A DNA stretch of 64,000 bases, from positions 186,001 through 250,000 of the forward strand of contig NZ_LXNG01000001.1 in assembly GCF_001642575.1 (NCBI RefSeq), given 5' to 3'. The position numbers and the translations under genes are program-made. Positions 31,176 through 39,755 of this stretch are shown here, one piece after another (the first letter of the stretch is position 1; each line of letters starts with the position of its first letter). Origin of the DNA: Xanthomonas floridensis (GTDB taxonomy: Bacteria; Pseudomonadota; Gammaproteobacteria; Xanthomonadales; Xanthomonadaceae). The notes beneath the pieces were generated by a model that ran no database searches, was not told where the DNA came from, and saw only the letters and a list, made by a program, of their open reading frames with translations.

Positions 31176-34136
31176 TCAGAAACGCTGGGTGTAACGCATG
31201 TACAGGAAACGACCGATGTCGAAGCCGCCGAAGTAGGACACGTTGGAGCTCGGCTGGCTGTACAGGGTCGGACCAACGCGGTCGAACACATTGTTGGCGC
31301 CGGCAGAAATCGTCGCATTCCACGGGGCATTCCAACGCACCTGGACGTCATTGAAGACGGTGGCGCCACGCTCATTGGTCGGGTTACCCACCGAAGCGCC
31401 CTGGTTGTTCGGAGCGCGGTAGTTGGGATCGCTGCACTCGTCCGGGAACAGGGACGCACTCAGGCAGCTTTCCTTCAGGCCGGAGAAGTAACGCACCGTC
31501 CAGCTGGCACCGAAATCGCCCTTGTCCCAGTTCAACGCGACATTGGAGCGGACACGGAAGTGGGTACCCGTGGTGGTGCCCGCCCAGCCCACGCCCGTGA
31601 ACGGGTTCGGATTGGTGACGGAGTTCCGGGTGGTGACCAGTTCGTCGCGGCTGGTGTAGGTGGTCGTCCACTTGACGCCGAAGGTTCCGGCCGTGTCAGT
31701 CGCCAGTCGGTAGCCCAGATCCAGGTCGTAGCCCTCGACTTCACGATAACCCGCGTTGATCGAAGTGCGGTTCAAGGTGTTGACGATGCCGGTGACGGGA
31801 TCACGGGTGAACGCGTTGCAGCGTTCGGCGATACCGTTGATGTAGCAGTCGTTGAGGATCAGATTGGCGGTATCGCCGATGATGGTGTTTTCGACGCGGA
31901 TCTGCCACCAGTCAAGCGACACGTTCAAACCGTTGACGAAGCCCGGGCTCCACACAAAACCCAAGGTCTTGGAGGTGGAGGTTTCCGGGGTCAGCTCGTC
32001 ATTGGAGCCAGACAGGAACGCCAGAGGCGTCTGCGACGAGGCTGCCGTGGTCGGCACGAAACCCTGTGCTTGCTGACGGAAGGTGGCCGCGTTGACCGGC
32101 AGTGCTGCTGCGCAACGTGCGCGGACGGCGGTGCTGGTGCGAGAAGCACCAAACTGGACGTCGCAAGGATCGGTATACGAATCGAAGCTCTGCGAACCGC
32201 CACCGTAGAGGTCGGAGATGGTCGGCGCACGGAAGCCTTCGGCCCAGGTACCGCGGACCAGCAACGACTGGAACGGCTTCCACTTGAAGCCGAACTTGCT
32301 GTTCACCGTATCGCCAAAGGTGTTGTAGTCGGAGTACCGGGAGGCCAGGCTCAGACTCAGCTCCTGAGCGAACGGCAGATCAGCCAGGATCGGCACGTTG
32401 AGCTCGGCGTAGACTTCTTCCACCTTGTAGCTGCCGCCGGTGGGGAAGTTGGCCAGACCGGAGGTGTTGCCCGACTGCGCCAGCGCGTCCGGGCTGAATT
32501 CGCCCTCTTCCTTGCGCTGTTCCGCACCCACGGCAAAGCCGAGATCGCCAGCCGGCAGGGTGAACAAGCTACCCGACAAGTTGGCCGAGATGACCTTGGT
32601 CTTGGTGTCTGCAGTCGCGTGCGTGGTCGGGATCAGGAAGTCCTGCAGGGCCTGATTGCCCGTCAGTGCACCCGGACCGGACAGGCCAGCGGCGATGAAC
32701 GGGTTGAACGGCACGCACTGCGCCAGAGCAATCGGAGCGGCAGCCGAACCGCACTGCGCGACGCCGGATGCATTGATGAAGGACGGGCCCACAGCCGCAC
32801 GCAACGAGGTCAGGTTGAGATCGCCGTAGCCGCTCTGCACCAGCTTGTTGTTGTTGTAGAGGTAACCCACGTCCCAATCGAAGATGCGGTCGCCGACATT
32901 GAACGAGCCATCGAATGCGCCCGAGAAGCGATACGTGGTCAGCTCAGCGCGCGTGGTGCGCGGCACTTCGGTCGTACGACGCCACCAGTTCGGGATTTCA
33001 CGATTGAGCGGATTGAACGCACTATCCACCGACATCGGCGAACCGAATGCGAGTGCCTGGTAAGGGTAGCCCGCGATCTGACGCTCGGAATCACGATTGC
33101 TGTACAGCACGTTGGTACGGAAGCGAACGTTGTCCGTCAGGTCGTACGAACCATCCACGAACAGCGAGCGACGCTCCTGCGGAGTCCGCAGGTCGGTCCA
33201 GCGGTTGGTGTTGGTCTTGTCCTGGGTAACGGTCTGGTCGGTGTTCTGGGCGCGGTAGTCGGCCGGATTGTCCGGATTGCCACCATCGCGCACCAGGACG
33301 CGGACTTCGCGGTTCGGATTGGTTGCAGTAGCAGCCGGGTAACGGACATTGGGAAGCGCATCCGCCGGGCGGCTGACAAATCCACCGAACTCACCGACTG
33401 CAGTCCAGCCAAAGTCTGGATGATTGGACGACCGCGGGAATTCCGAGTATGGACGGTCAGAAGCAGCGACCTTGTTTTCCTTGGCATATTCGATGCCAAC
33501 GGTCAGCGTTCCACGCTCGCCGGTCACGCCCATCACGAAGTCGGCATTGGTTGTTTCGCCATCGCCCTGCGAGTACTGGCCGTAGTAGACGCTGCCGGTC
33601 GCGCCATCGAAATTGGTGCGGGTGATGATGTTGATGACACCGGCGATCGCGTCGGAACCGTAGATCGAGGACGCACCGTCCTTCAGCACTTCAATGCGAT
33701 CGATCGAAGAGACAGGAACGGTGGAGATGTCCTGCAGGCCGTCAGTGGTGATGCCCAGACGCTTGCCGTTAACCAGGACCAGCGTACGCGCTGCACCCAG
33801 GTCGCGCAGGCTGATATAGGTACCACCGACTGCTTCGCCGGAAGACAGCGGCGAGGCGCGGCTGATCGGCGGCGTGCCGACTGCGCTGATGTTCTGCAGG
33901 ATGTCGGCGACCGACGAGAAACCCTGCTTCTCGATATCGGCGCGGCTGACGGTCAGAATCGGCTGAGCGGTTTCGGTATCCACCTGGCGGATGCGCGAAC
34001 CGGTCACTTCAATACGATCCAGGTTGGTCGCGCCGGTGTCCTGGGCGATGGCGATCGAAGGCAGTGCAGAGGCAGTAGCGCCAACCGCGATGGCGAATGA
34101 AATCGCGTCGCGAAGCTTGCTGGTCTTGTAAATCAT
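31176..34136 (-). CDS. TonB-dependent outer-membrane receptor
   Basis: 986 residues. A signal peptide (ISFAIAVGATASALPSIAIAQ) is followed by a short TonB-box region (LDRIEVTGSRI). The plug domain is recognisable by IEKQGFSSVADILQNISAVG, LRDLGAARTLVLVNGKR and IDRIEVLKDGASSIYGSDAI, and a long beta barrel ends in FLYMRYTQRF with terminal Phe. Such receptors import scarce nutrients or glycans across the outer membrane using TonB energy. No substrate genes are adjacent, so the ligand is unknown. ATG 34136 has GGAGAGAGAG upstream; the frame is open to 34208 but the extension is not conserved. The barrel is longer than in iron-siderophore receptors and resembles the large Xanthomonas receptors of the Oar/CUT-related kind. 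Confidence 0.93.
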   Translation of the reverse strand: MIYKTSKLRDAISFAIAVGATASALPSIAIAQDTGATNLDRIEVTGSRIRQVDTETAQPILTVSRADIEKQGFSSVADILQNISAVGTPPISRASPLSSGEAVGGTYISLRDLGAARTLVLVNGKRLGITTDGLQDISTVPVSSIDRIEVLKDGASSIYGSDAIAGVINIITRTNFDGATGSVYYGQYSQGDGETTNADFVMGVTGERGTLTVGIEYAKENKVAASDRPYSEFPRSSNHPDFGWTAVGEFGGFVSRPADALPNVRYPAATATNPNREVRVLVRDGGNPDNPADYRAQNTDQTVTQDKTNTNRWTDLRTPQERRSLFVDGSYDLTDNVRFRTNVLYSNRDSERQIAGYPYQALAFGSPMSVDSAFNPLNREIPNWWRRTTEVPRTTRAELTTYRFSGAFDGSFNVGDRIFDWDVGYLYNNNKLVQSGYGDLNLTSLRAAVGPSFINASGVAQCGSAAAPIALAQCVPFNPFIAAGLSGPGALTGNQALQDFLIPTTHATADTKTKVISANLSGSLFTLPAGDLGFAVGAEQRKEEGEFSPDALAQSGNTSGLANFPTGGSYKVEEVYAELNVPILADLPFAQELSLSLASRYSDYNTFGDTVNSKFGFKWKPFQSLLVRGTWAEGFRAPTISDLYGGGSQSFDSYTDPCDVQFGASRTSTAVRARCAAALPVNAATFRQQAQGFVPTTAASSQTPLAFLSGSNDELTPETSTSKTLGFVWSPGFVNGLNVSLDWWQIRVENTIIGDTANLILNDCYINGIAERCNAFTRDPVTGIVNTLNRTSINAGYREVEGYDLDLGYRLATDTAGTFGVKWTTTYTSRDELVTTRNSVTNPNPFTGVGWAGTTTGTHFRVRSNVALNWDKGDFGASWTVRYFSGLKESCLSASLFPDECSDPNYRAPNNQGASVGNPTNERGATVFNDVQVRWNAPWNATISAGANNVFDRVGPTLYSQPSSNVSYFGGFDIGRFLYMRYTQRF

Positions 34137-34248
34137 TGAGCTCTCTCTCCAAGATCTTGGTAGTGGCGTGATGAACAACCGTTCGAGGGATCGAAAAAGC
34201 GAGCCCAAAACGAAAGGTGGAGCCGATAGTAGCTATCAAGTTGGAAAA

Positions 34249-34278
34249 ATTAAAGATGCGTTAACGATAAATTGTCTT
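34249..34278 (-). promoter_or_regulatory. Candidate promoter of the TonB-dependent receptor
   Basis: On the minus strand AAGACA, an 18-base spacer and TTTAAT (five of six consensus bases) lie 113 bases upstream of the ATG. The whole 34137-34494 gap is AT-rich for this genome and holds no gene. Confidence 0.4.
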
Positions 34279-34494
34279 TCCGTGAATTCAGGGTGCGCTT
34301 AACTTTCTCTAGCGCCGTTGGAGATCGCTAAAGTTCCCTGCGCAGCTGCCGCTAAAGCTGCAAAACCTTGGCATTGCGGCAAGCGGCCCCAAGCAAAAAG
34401 ACAAGAATTATCTTTGAAAGCAATCGCTTACGAACGCCAGAGCCGGTGCTCCAGCGATAGATAAAGCAAGCCCAAGCGGATATTGGTGCTGCGC

Positions 34495-35103
34495 TTAGCC
34501 CGGAATCAACGTCTGAATCACATGCTCGACGTAGGCCTCGAAATCTTCCCGGGCCTGCCTGGGTTGCTGCAGTTGCAGCGAAAGCTGCAGGAAGCCGACG
34601 TAGGCGGCGTAAGCCAGGCGGGCGCGGTGCTGGGCGTCGGTGCGGGACAGGCCGGCCTGGCGGAACGAGGCAATCAGGTAATCGAGGCGGCGCTGCGACA
34701 CGCGGTCGATGACCGGGCGCACTGCCGGGTGATCGAGCGCCTTGAGCAGTTCGCTATAGATAACGTGTGGCTTGACTTCATGCGCGACCAGCTGGAACAA
34801 CGCGCGCAGGCGGGCACTGGGGTCCGGAACATCTTCCAGGCTGCCGAACACTTCCTTTTGTTCGAAGATCTCCCAGCGCTCCAGAGCCGCCTGCAGCAGC
34901 GCGTCGCGCGATGGGAAGTGCCAGTAGAAGCTGCCCTTGGTGACGCCGAGACGGCGCGCCAGCGGCTCTACGGCGACCGCGCCCACGCCTTGTTCGGCGA
35001 TCAGGTCCAGCGCAGCCTGCGCCCAGTCGTCCGCGCTGAGGCGGTTGCCGCGGCCGGAACTGGCCCGGGGGGTGGTGGGGCTGGATTCGGTAATGTCATT
35101 CAT
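34495..35103 (-). CDS. TetR-family transcriptional regulator
   Basis: 202 residues. The N-terminal DNA-binding domain has LSADDWAQAALDLIAEQGVGAVAVEPLARRLGVTKGSFYWHF at about residues 22-63, a clear TetR helix-turn-helix. The C-terminal helical domain is of the ligand-binding type. It is divergent from the hydrolase-fadE operon, and two related palindromes lie between them, so repression of fatty-acid oxidation genes, released by an acyl-CoA, is the likely role. That is inference from context. ATG 35103 begins a conserved-length protein; the longer frame to 35163 would cover the promoter region. Confidence 0.92.
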   Translation of the reverse strand: MNDITESSPTTPRASSGRGNRLSADDWAQAALDLIAEQGVGAVAVEPLARRLGVTKGSFYWHFPSRDALLQAALERWEIFEQKEVFGSLEDVPDPSARLRALFQLVAHEVKPHVIYSELLKALDHPAVRPVIDRVSQRRLDYLIASFRQAGLSRTDAQHRARLAYAAYVGFLQLSLQLQQPRQAREDFEAYVEHVIQTLIPG

Positions 35104-35189
35104 GCCGCGATTTAACCATACGCTTGAGTCAGTTGCAGTATGCGTCACGGAATCGACGCACAATCGCCACGATTCAATGGCTTAACCGT

Positions 35190-35207
35190 CCATACCAGAG
35201 AGTATTG
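35190..35207. promoter_or_regulatory. Candidate TetR operator 1 (imperfect)
   Basis: CCATACC AGAG AGTATTG, matching the second palindrome in its left arm and five of seven bases in its right arm. It overlaps the -35 region at 35205-35210. Confidence 0.5.
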
Positions 35208-35234
35208 ACAGCCGGAGGGACGCATCCATACCAT
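35205..35234 (+). promoter_or_regulatory. Candidate promoter of the hydrolase-fadE operon
   Basis: TTGACA (35205-35210), an 18-base spacer, and TACCAT (35229-35234). The predicted start of transcription falls at about the ATG at 35240, with no room for a ribosome binding site. Confidence 0.55.
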
Positions 35235-35243
35235 TAGGTATGG
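35226..35243. promoter_or_regulatory. Candidate TetR operator 2 (perfect palindrome)
   Basis: CCATACC ATTA GGTATGG, two perfect seven-base arms. It covers the -10 region and includes the ATG at 35240, a position where bound repressor would block initiation. Confidence 0.65.
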
Positions 35244-36163
35244 TCACTCTTCCTTCTACCCTCGCCCGCACTGCGTCTATGCCGCATATCAGCGCTGGCG
35301 ATGCCGAATTGGCTGTGTCGGTGCGAGGCGCCGAACGTGCGCAGACGGTCGTGCTGGCGCATGGCTTCGGGCAGACGCGACATGCCTGGGAAGCGACTGC
35401 AAAGGTATTGGCTCAGGCTGGCTATCGTGCCCTTTCGTATGACGCGCGCGGACATGGCGATTCGAGTTTCAATGCCGCCGACCTGCGCTACTCGCCGACG
35501 CAGTTCACCGATGACCTGATCGTCGTGGCGGGCGAACACGCCGAACCGCCGGTGCTGGTCGCCGCCTCGATGGGAGGCTTGTTCGGCCTGCTTGCGGAAG
35601 CGCGTTGGCCGGGGTTGTTTCGCGCCATCGTGCTGGTCGACATCACGCCGCGCTGGGATACCAGTGGCGTCGAGCGCATCCTGCGCTTCATGACCGCGCA
35701 CCCGGACGGCTTTGCCTCACTGGAGGCCGCCGCCGATGCAATCGCCCATTACCTGCCGCAGCGGCCACGCAAGACGGCAACCCAATTGCAGGCGTTGCTG
35801 CGCCAGCGCGACGATGGCCGCTGGCAGTGGCATTGGGATCCGCGCCTGGTCGAAGAACTGGCCGGACAGGATGCGCAGCTGCAGCAGCATGCCCTGCTGG
35901 AGGCCGCCGCACAGGTGCGTTGCCCGGTGCTATTGATCAGTGGCGGCCGCAGCGATCTGGTCACGCCGGCCACCATTACCGAGTTCCTGTCGATCGTGCC
36001 GCATGCACAGCATGTGCAGCTGCCCGAGGCCACGCACATGCTGGCCGGCGACGACAACACCACGTTTACCGCCACCGTGTTGCAGTATCTGGACGCATTA
36101 CCCTCGGTTGGCACCATTGCAGCGTCCAACATCACCGAGCATGTCACTGGAGCAAGACCATGA
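35240..36163 (+). CDS. Alpha/beta hydrolase
   Basis: 307 residues. The fold shows VVLAHGFGQTRHAWEATAKVL, LSYDARGHGDSS, the nucleophile elbow VLVAASMGGLFGL and a C-terminal catalytic His in LPEATHMLAGDD. It has no signal peptide and is probably cytoplasmic; an acyl-ester or thioester substrate is likely from its coupling to fadE. The start codon is uncertain. ATG 35240 lies within the palindromic operator at the predicted transcription start; ATG 35279 gives the more typical N-terminus MPHISAGDAELAVSV but has no visible Shine-Dalgarno sequence. The stop overlaps the fadE start (ATGA). Confidence 0.88.
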   Translation: MVTLPSTLARTASMPHISAGDAELAVSVRGAERAQTVVLAHGFGQTRHAWEATAKVLAQAGYRALSYDARGHGDSSFNAADLRYSPTQFTDDLIVVAGEHAEPPVLVAASMGGLFGLLAEARWPGLFRAIVLVDITPRWDTSGVERILRFMTAHPDGFASLEAAADAIAHYLPQRPRKTATQLQALLRQRDDGRWQWHWDPRLVEELAGQDAQLQQHALLEAAAQVRCPVLLISGGRSDLVTPATITEFLSIVPHAQHVQLPEATHMLAGDDNTTFTATVLQYLDALPSVGTIAASNITEHVTGARP

Positions 36164-38634
36164 GCATCGTTGCACCGTTCCTCCTCGTCATCCTGGCGGC
36201 GGGTATCGCTGCCTATCACCGCATGCGCCTTGCCACCTGGGTTGCGATCAGCGCCTGCGTGCTGGTGGCGTGCTGGCTGCTGGGTGCCAATCTCACCGCC
36301 ACCATCGTCGCCGCTGCGCTAGTGGTGCTGGTGTCGGCTCCGGTGCTGTTGCCGTTCTTGCGCAAGCCATTGCTGACTACGCCGCTGATGGCGTTTTTCC
36401 GCAAGGTGCTGCCGCCGCTGTCGCAGACCGAGCGCATTGCGCTGGAAACCGGCTCGGTCGGTTTCGAGGGCGAGCTGTTCACCGGTGACCCGGATTGGCA
36501 AAAGCTGCTCAATTACCCCAAGCCGCAGTTGACCGCCGAAGAGCAGGCGTTCCTGGATGGCCCGGTGGAAGAGCTGTGCAAGATGGTCAACGACTGGGAA
36601 ATCACCCATGTCCACGCTGACCTGCCGCCGGAGCTGTGGGACTTCATCAAGAAGAACAAGTTCTTCGGCATGATCATTCCCAAGCAGTATGGCGGCCTGG
36701 GCTTCAGTGCGCTGGCGCACCACAAGGTGATCCAGAAGCTGTCCTCGATCTCCAGCGTGGTCAGCTCCACCGTGGGCGTGCCGAACTCGCTTGGCCCAGG
36801 TGAGCTGCTGCTGCACTACGGCACTCCGGAGCAGAAGGACTACTACCTGCCACGTCTGGCCGTAGGTGCGGAAGTACCGTGTTTTGGCCTGACCGGCCCG
36901 TTTGCCGGTTCAGATGCGACCTCGATCCCGGACTACGGCATCGTCTGCAAAGGCGAGTGGAACGGCGCCAATGTGTTGGGCGTCAAGCTCACCTTCGACA
37001 AGCGCTACATCACCCTGGCACCGGTCGCCTCGCTGATCGGCCTGGCCTTCCGCGCGTATGACCCGGACGGCCTGATCGGCGACAAGAAGGACATCGGCAT
37101 CACCCTGGCACTGCTGCCGCGCGAAACGCCCGGCGTGGAGATCGGTCGTCGCCACTTCCCGTTGAACTCGCCGTTCCAGAACGGCCCGATCCATGGCGAG
37201 GAAGTGTTCATCCCGCTGAGCCAGCTGATCGGCGGCGTGGAAATGGTGGGCAAGGGCTGGAACATGCTCAACGAGTGTCTGGCGGTGGGTCGTTCGATCA
37301 CCCTGCCCTCCACCGCCAGCGGTGGCGGCAAGTATGCGGCGGTGGTGACTGGTGCGTATGCGCGCATCCGTAAGCAGTTCGGCCTGTCGGTCGGTCGCTT
37401 CGAGGGCGTGGAAGAAGCGCTGGCGCGCATCGGCGGCAAGGCGTATGCGATCAGTGCGCTGGCGCAGGCCACTGCCGCAGCGGTCGACCGTGGCGACGTG
37501 CCGTCGGTGCCGTCGGCGATTGCCAAGTACCACTGCACCACCATGGGCCGCGAAGTGGTCAGCGACATGATGGACGTGATCGGCGGCAAGGGCATCATCC
37601 TGGGGCCGCGCAACTTTGCCGGCCGCGCCTGGCAGGCCGCGCCGATCGGCGTGACCGTGGAAGGCGCCAACATCATGACCCGCAGCCTGCTGATCTTCGG
37701 CCAGGGCGCGATCCTGTGCCATCCGTGGGTGATGAAGGAAATGAAGGCGGCGCAGGATCCGGATACGCGCCGCGGTCTGGAGGAGTTCGACCAGAGTCTG
37801 TTCGGGCATATCCGCTTCGGTATTTCCAACGCCGTGCGTTCGTTCTGGTTCGGCCTGACCGGTGCGCGCATCGGCGCAGCGCCGGGCGATGCGTACACGC
37901 GTCGCTTCTTCCGCAAGCTGGATCGCTACTCGGCCAACCTGGCCCTGATGGCCGACGTGTCGATGCTGATGCTGGGCGGCAAGTTGAAGTTCAAGGAGTC
38001 GTTGTCCGGGCGCCTGGGCGATGTCCTGAGCCACATCTACATGACCAGCGCGATGCTCAAGCGCTATCACGACGAAGGCGCACCGGCCACCGACCAACCG
38101 TTGCTGGCCTGGGCCTTCCACGACAGCGTGCACAAGATCGAAACCGCGTTGTCGGCAGCGCTGCGCAACTTCCCGATCCGCCCGGTGGGCTGGCTGATGT
38201 GGGTGCTGATCTTCCCGCTGGGTCGTCGTGCCGAAGCACCGGGCGACCGCCTGGGCCACCGCGTGGCATCGATCCTGATGGCTCCCAACGAGGCACGCGA
38301 TCGCCTGGCACAGGGTGTGTTCCTGACCCCATGCGCCAACAACCCGGGTGGCCGCATCGCCAGCTACCTGACCAAGGCGGTGATGGCCGAGCCGGTGGAG
38401 CGCAAGTTCCTCAAGGCGCTCAAGACCAAGGGCATCGAGGCACTGGAGTTCACCGCACAGCTGGACGAAGCAGTGGCCGAAGGCGTGATCACGCTGGACG
38501 AGCGCAAGCTGTTGGAAGAGCTGCGCGAGATCATGATGGATACCATCACTGTGGACGACTTCGATCCGCATGAGTTGCGCGCTGCCAGCTTCTACGACAA
38601 GCCGCAGGCACAGCAGCCGCGCGAAGCGGCCTGA
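36160..38634 (+). CDS. fadE: Acyl-CoA dehydrogenase, FadE type
   Basis: 824 residues, close to the E. coli FadE length and far longer than classical 380-residue acyl-CoA dehydrogenases. Two N-terminal membrane helices (MSIVAPFLLVILAAGIAAY; TIVAAALVVLVSAPVLLPFL) are followed by the dehydrogenase core: FGMIIPKQYGGLGFSALAHH, CFGLTGPFAGSDATSIPDYG, LNECLAVGRSITLPSTASGG and TVEGANIMTRSLLIFGQGAI. A FadE-specific C-terminal domain of about 300 residues completes it. It introduces the first double bond in fatty-acyl-CoA beta-oxidation. ATG 36160 has GGAG seven bases upstream and overlaps the hydrolase stop. Confidence 0.96.
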   Translation: MSIVAPFLLVILAAGIAAYHRMRLATWVAISACVLVACWLLGANLTATIVAAALVVLVSAPVLLPFLRKPLLTTPLMAFFRKVLPPLSQTERIALETGSVGFEGELFTGDPDWQKLLNYPKPQLTAEEQAFLDGPVEELCKMVNDWEITHVHADLPPELWDFIKKNKFFGMIIPKQYGGLGFSALAHHKVIQKLSSISSVVSSTVGVPNSLGPGELLLHYGTPEQKDYYLPRLAVGAEVPCFGLTGPFAGSDATSIPDYGIVCKGEWNGANVLGVKLTFDKRYITLAPVASLIGLAFRAYDPDGLIGDKKDIGITLALLPRETPGVEIGRRHFPLNSPFQNGPIHGEEVFIPLSQLIGGVEMVGKGWNMLNECLAVGRSITLPSTASGGGKYAAVVTGAYARIRKQFGLSVGRFEGVEEALARIGGKAYAISALAQATAAAVDRGDVPSVPSAIAKYHCTTMGREVVSDMMDVIGGKGIILGPRNFAGRAWQAAPIGVTVEGANIMTRSLLIFGQGAILCHPWVMKEMKAAQDPDTRRGLEEFDQSLFGHIRFGISNAVRSFWFGLTGARIGAAPGDAYTRRFFRKLDRYSANLALMADVSMLMLGGKLKFKESLSGRLGDVLSHIYMTSAMLKRYHDEGAPATDQPLLAWAFHDSVHKIETALSAALRNFPIRPVGWLMWVLIFPLGRRAEAPGDRLGHRVASILMAPNEARDRLAQGVFLTPCANNPGGRIASYLTKAVMAEPVERKFLKALKTKGIEALEFTAQLDEAVAEGVITLDERKLLEELREIMMDTITVDDFDPHELRAASFYDKPQAQQPREAA

Positions 38635-38663
38635 TTCGGCGCTTTCATCGACAAGGCAAGAAC

Positions 38664-38689
38664 AAACGGCGAGCTTCGGCTCGCCGTTT
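38664..38689 (+). terminator. Terminator hairpin after fadE
   Basis: Stem AAACGGCGAGC / GCTCGCCGTTT closed by a TTCG tetraloop, 29 bases after the stop. The symmetrical stem with flanking A and T bases could serve either strand. Confidence 0.75.
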
Positions 38690-39122
38690 GCGTTTGAGGG
38701 CACGGAAGGTGTGGCTGCAGCGCAGACGTCGCGTGCCGGATGTGCCGGGCAAGATCAACATAAGAGCGCCGGGCGGGCGTCCTGCAAGCTCATGACTGGG
38801 CCTGGGGCACCGAACCATCGCGCCGACCGCGTCAACTGTCATGTCTGATCGCGTATCAGGCGGGTGAGTCCACCGTGGAGGCGATCGCACATGGCTTGCC
38901 AGGCGAAGTACGCCCGCCTCCAGCAGATCAAGAAGGTCCGGACCATCCTGCAGATACAGCGATGCCATTGCGAACGGCGACCAGGCGCTACACCGTTCCG
39001 CCTCAGCGCCTCAGCGCCTCCGCGCCGCCGCGCCTGCGCACCTGACTGACGGGCCAGCGACTACCGCCAGGCCACCATCGCCCGCGCAGCCTCGCCCAGG
39101 GGCGATGGCCCAAGCGTTTCGC
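38690..39122. other. Intergenic, no supported gene
   Basis: Only short frames without motifs between the fadE terminator and the stop of the DUF1304 gene. Confidence 0.45.
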
Positions 39123-39476
39123 TCAGATCGGCAACCACAACAGCGCCAGCGCGATCAGCGCGGGCAAGGCCTGCACGAAGAAGATCCGGCGGTTGACGCT
39201 GTAGGCGCCGTAGCAGCCCGCTACCACCACACAGCCCAGGAAGAAGCTCAGCACGTCCGCGCGTTCGGCCAGTGCACCCCAGAACAGGCCAGCGGCCAGG
39301 AAGCCGTTGTAGAGCCCCTGATTGGCCGCCAGTACGCGCGTGGCCTGTGCCTTCTCCAACGTATTGCGGAAGGTCTTCAGGCCCAGTGGGCGGGTCCACA
39401 GCAGCATTTCCAGCACCAGGATGTAAACGTGCAGCAGGGCGACGCACAGGCCGGCAACGATGGCGAACAGTGACAT
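39123..39476 (-). CDS. DUF1304-family small membrane protein
   Basis: 117 residues with four predicted helices. The family pattern is clear: LCVALLHVYILVLEMLLW in helix 1, LGLKTFRNTLEKAQATRVLAANQGLYNGFLAAGL, FFLGCVVVAGCYGAYSVNRR and FFVQALPALIALALLWL. Function of the family is unknown. ATG 39476 begins just before helix 1; the frame is open 69 bases further upstream with no conserved content. It is the last minus-strand gene before the fadE terminator; the 279-base gap to the transporter gene shows nothing else. Confidence 0.88.
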   Translation of the reverse strand: MSLFAIVAGLCVALLHVYILVLEMLLWTRPLGLKTFRNTLEKAQATRVLAANQGLYNGFLAAGLFWGALAERADVLSFFLGCVVVAGCYGAYSVNRRIFFVQALPALIALALLWLPI

Positions 39477-39755
39477 GGCGGGCAGGAGTGATGGACGTGG
39501 CGGCAAGCATAGCCGCGATGGCATTCCATCTGCTGGGGAACCCATTCAAAGGCAAGGTGGCCGGCTCCTGCCGAGAGGCCCGGCAAGACATCGGCGCCCA
39601 CAACCGTGGTCAGGCAACGTCCGATGGACCCTGGCAACGCAGACAAATCCGATGCATGGGCGTGACCTGCGCGCACAACCGCAGCCAGGATGGGGCGCAG
39701 ATGTTGGTTATCCATCTGCCTGCGCCACCGGCAAGGCCGCACGCTACGCCATCGA

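Noticed and set aside
30984-34100. 1038-codon plus-strand frame
   Set aside because: Antisense to the TonB-dependent receptor, which has signal peptide, plug and terminal Phe on the minus strand.
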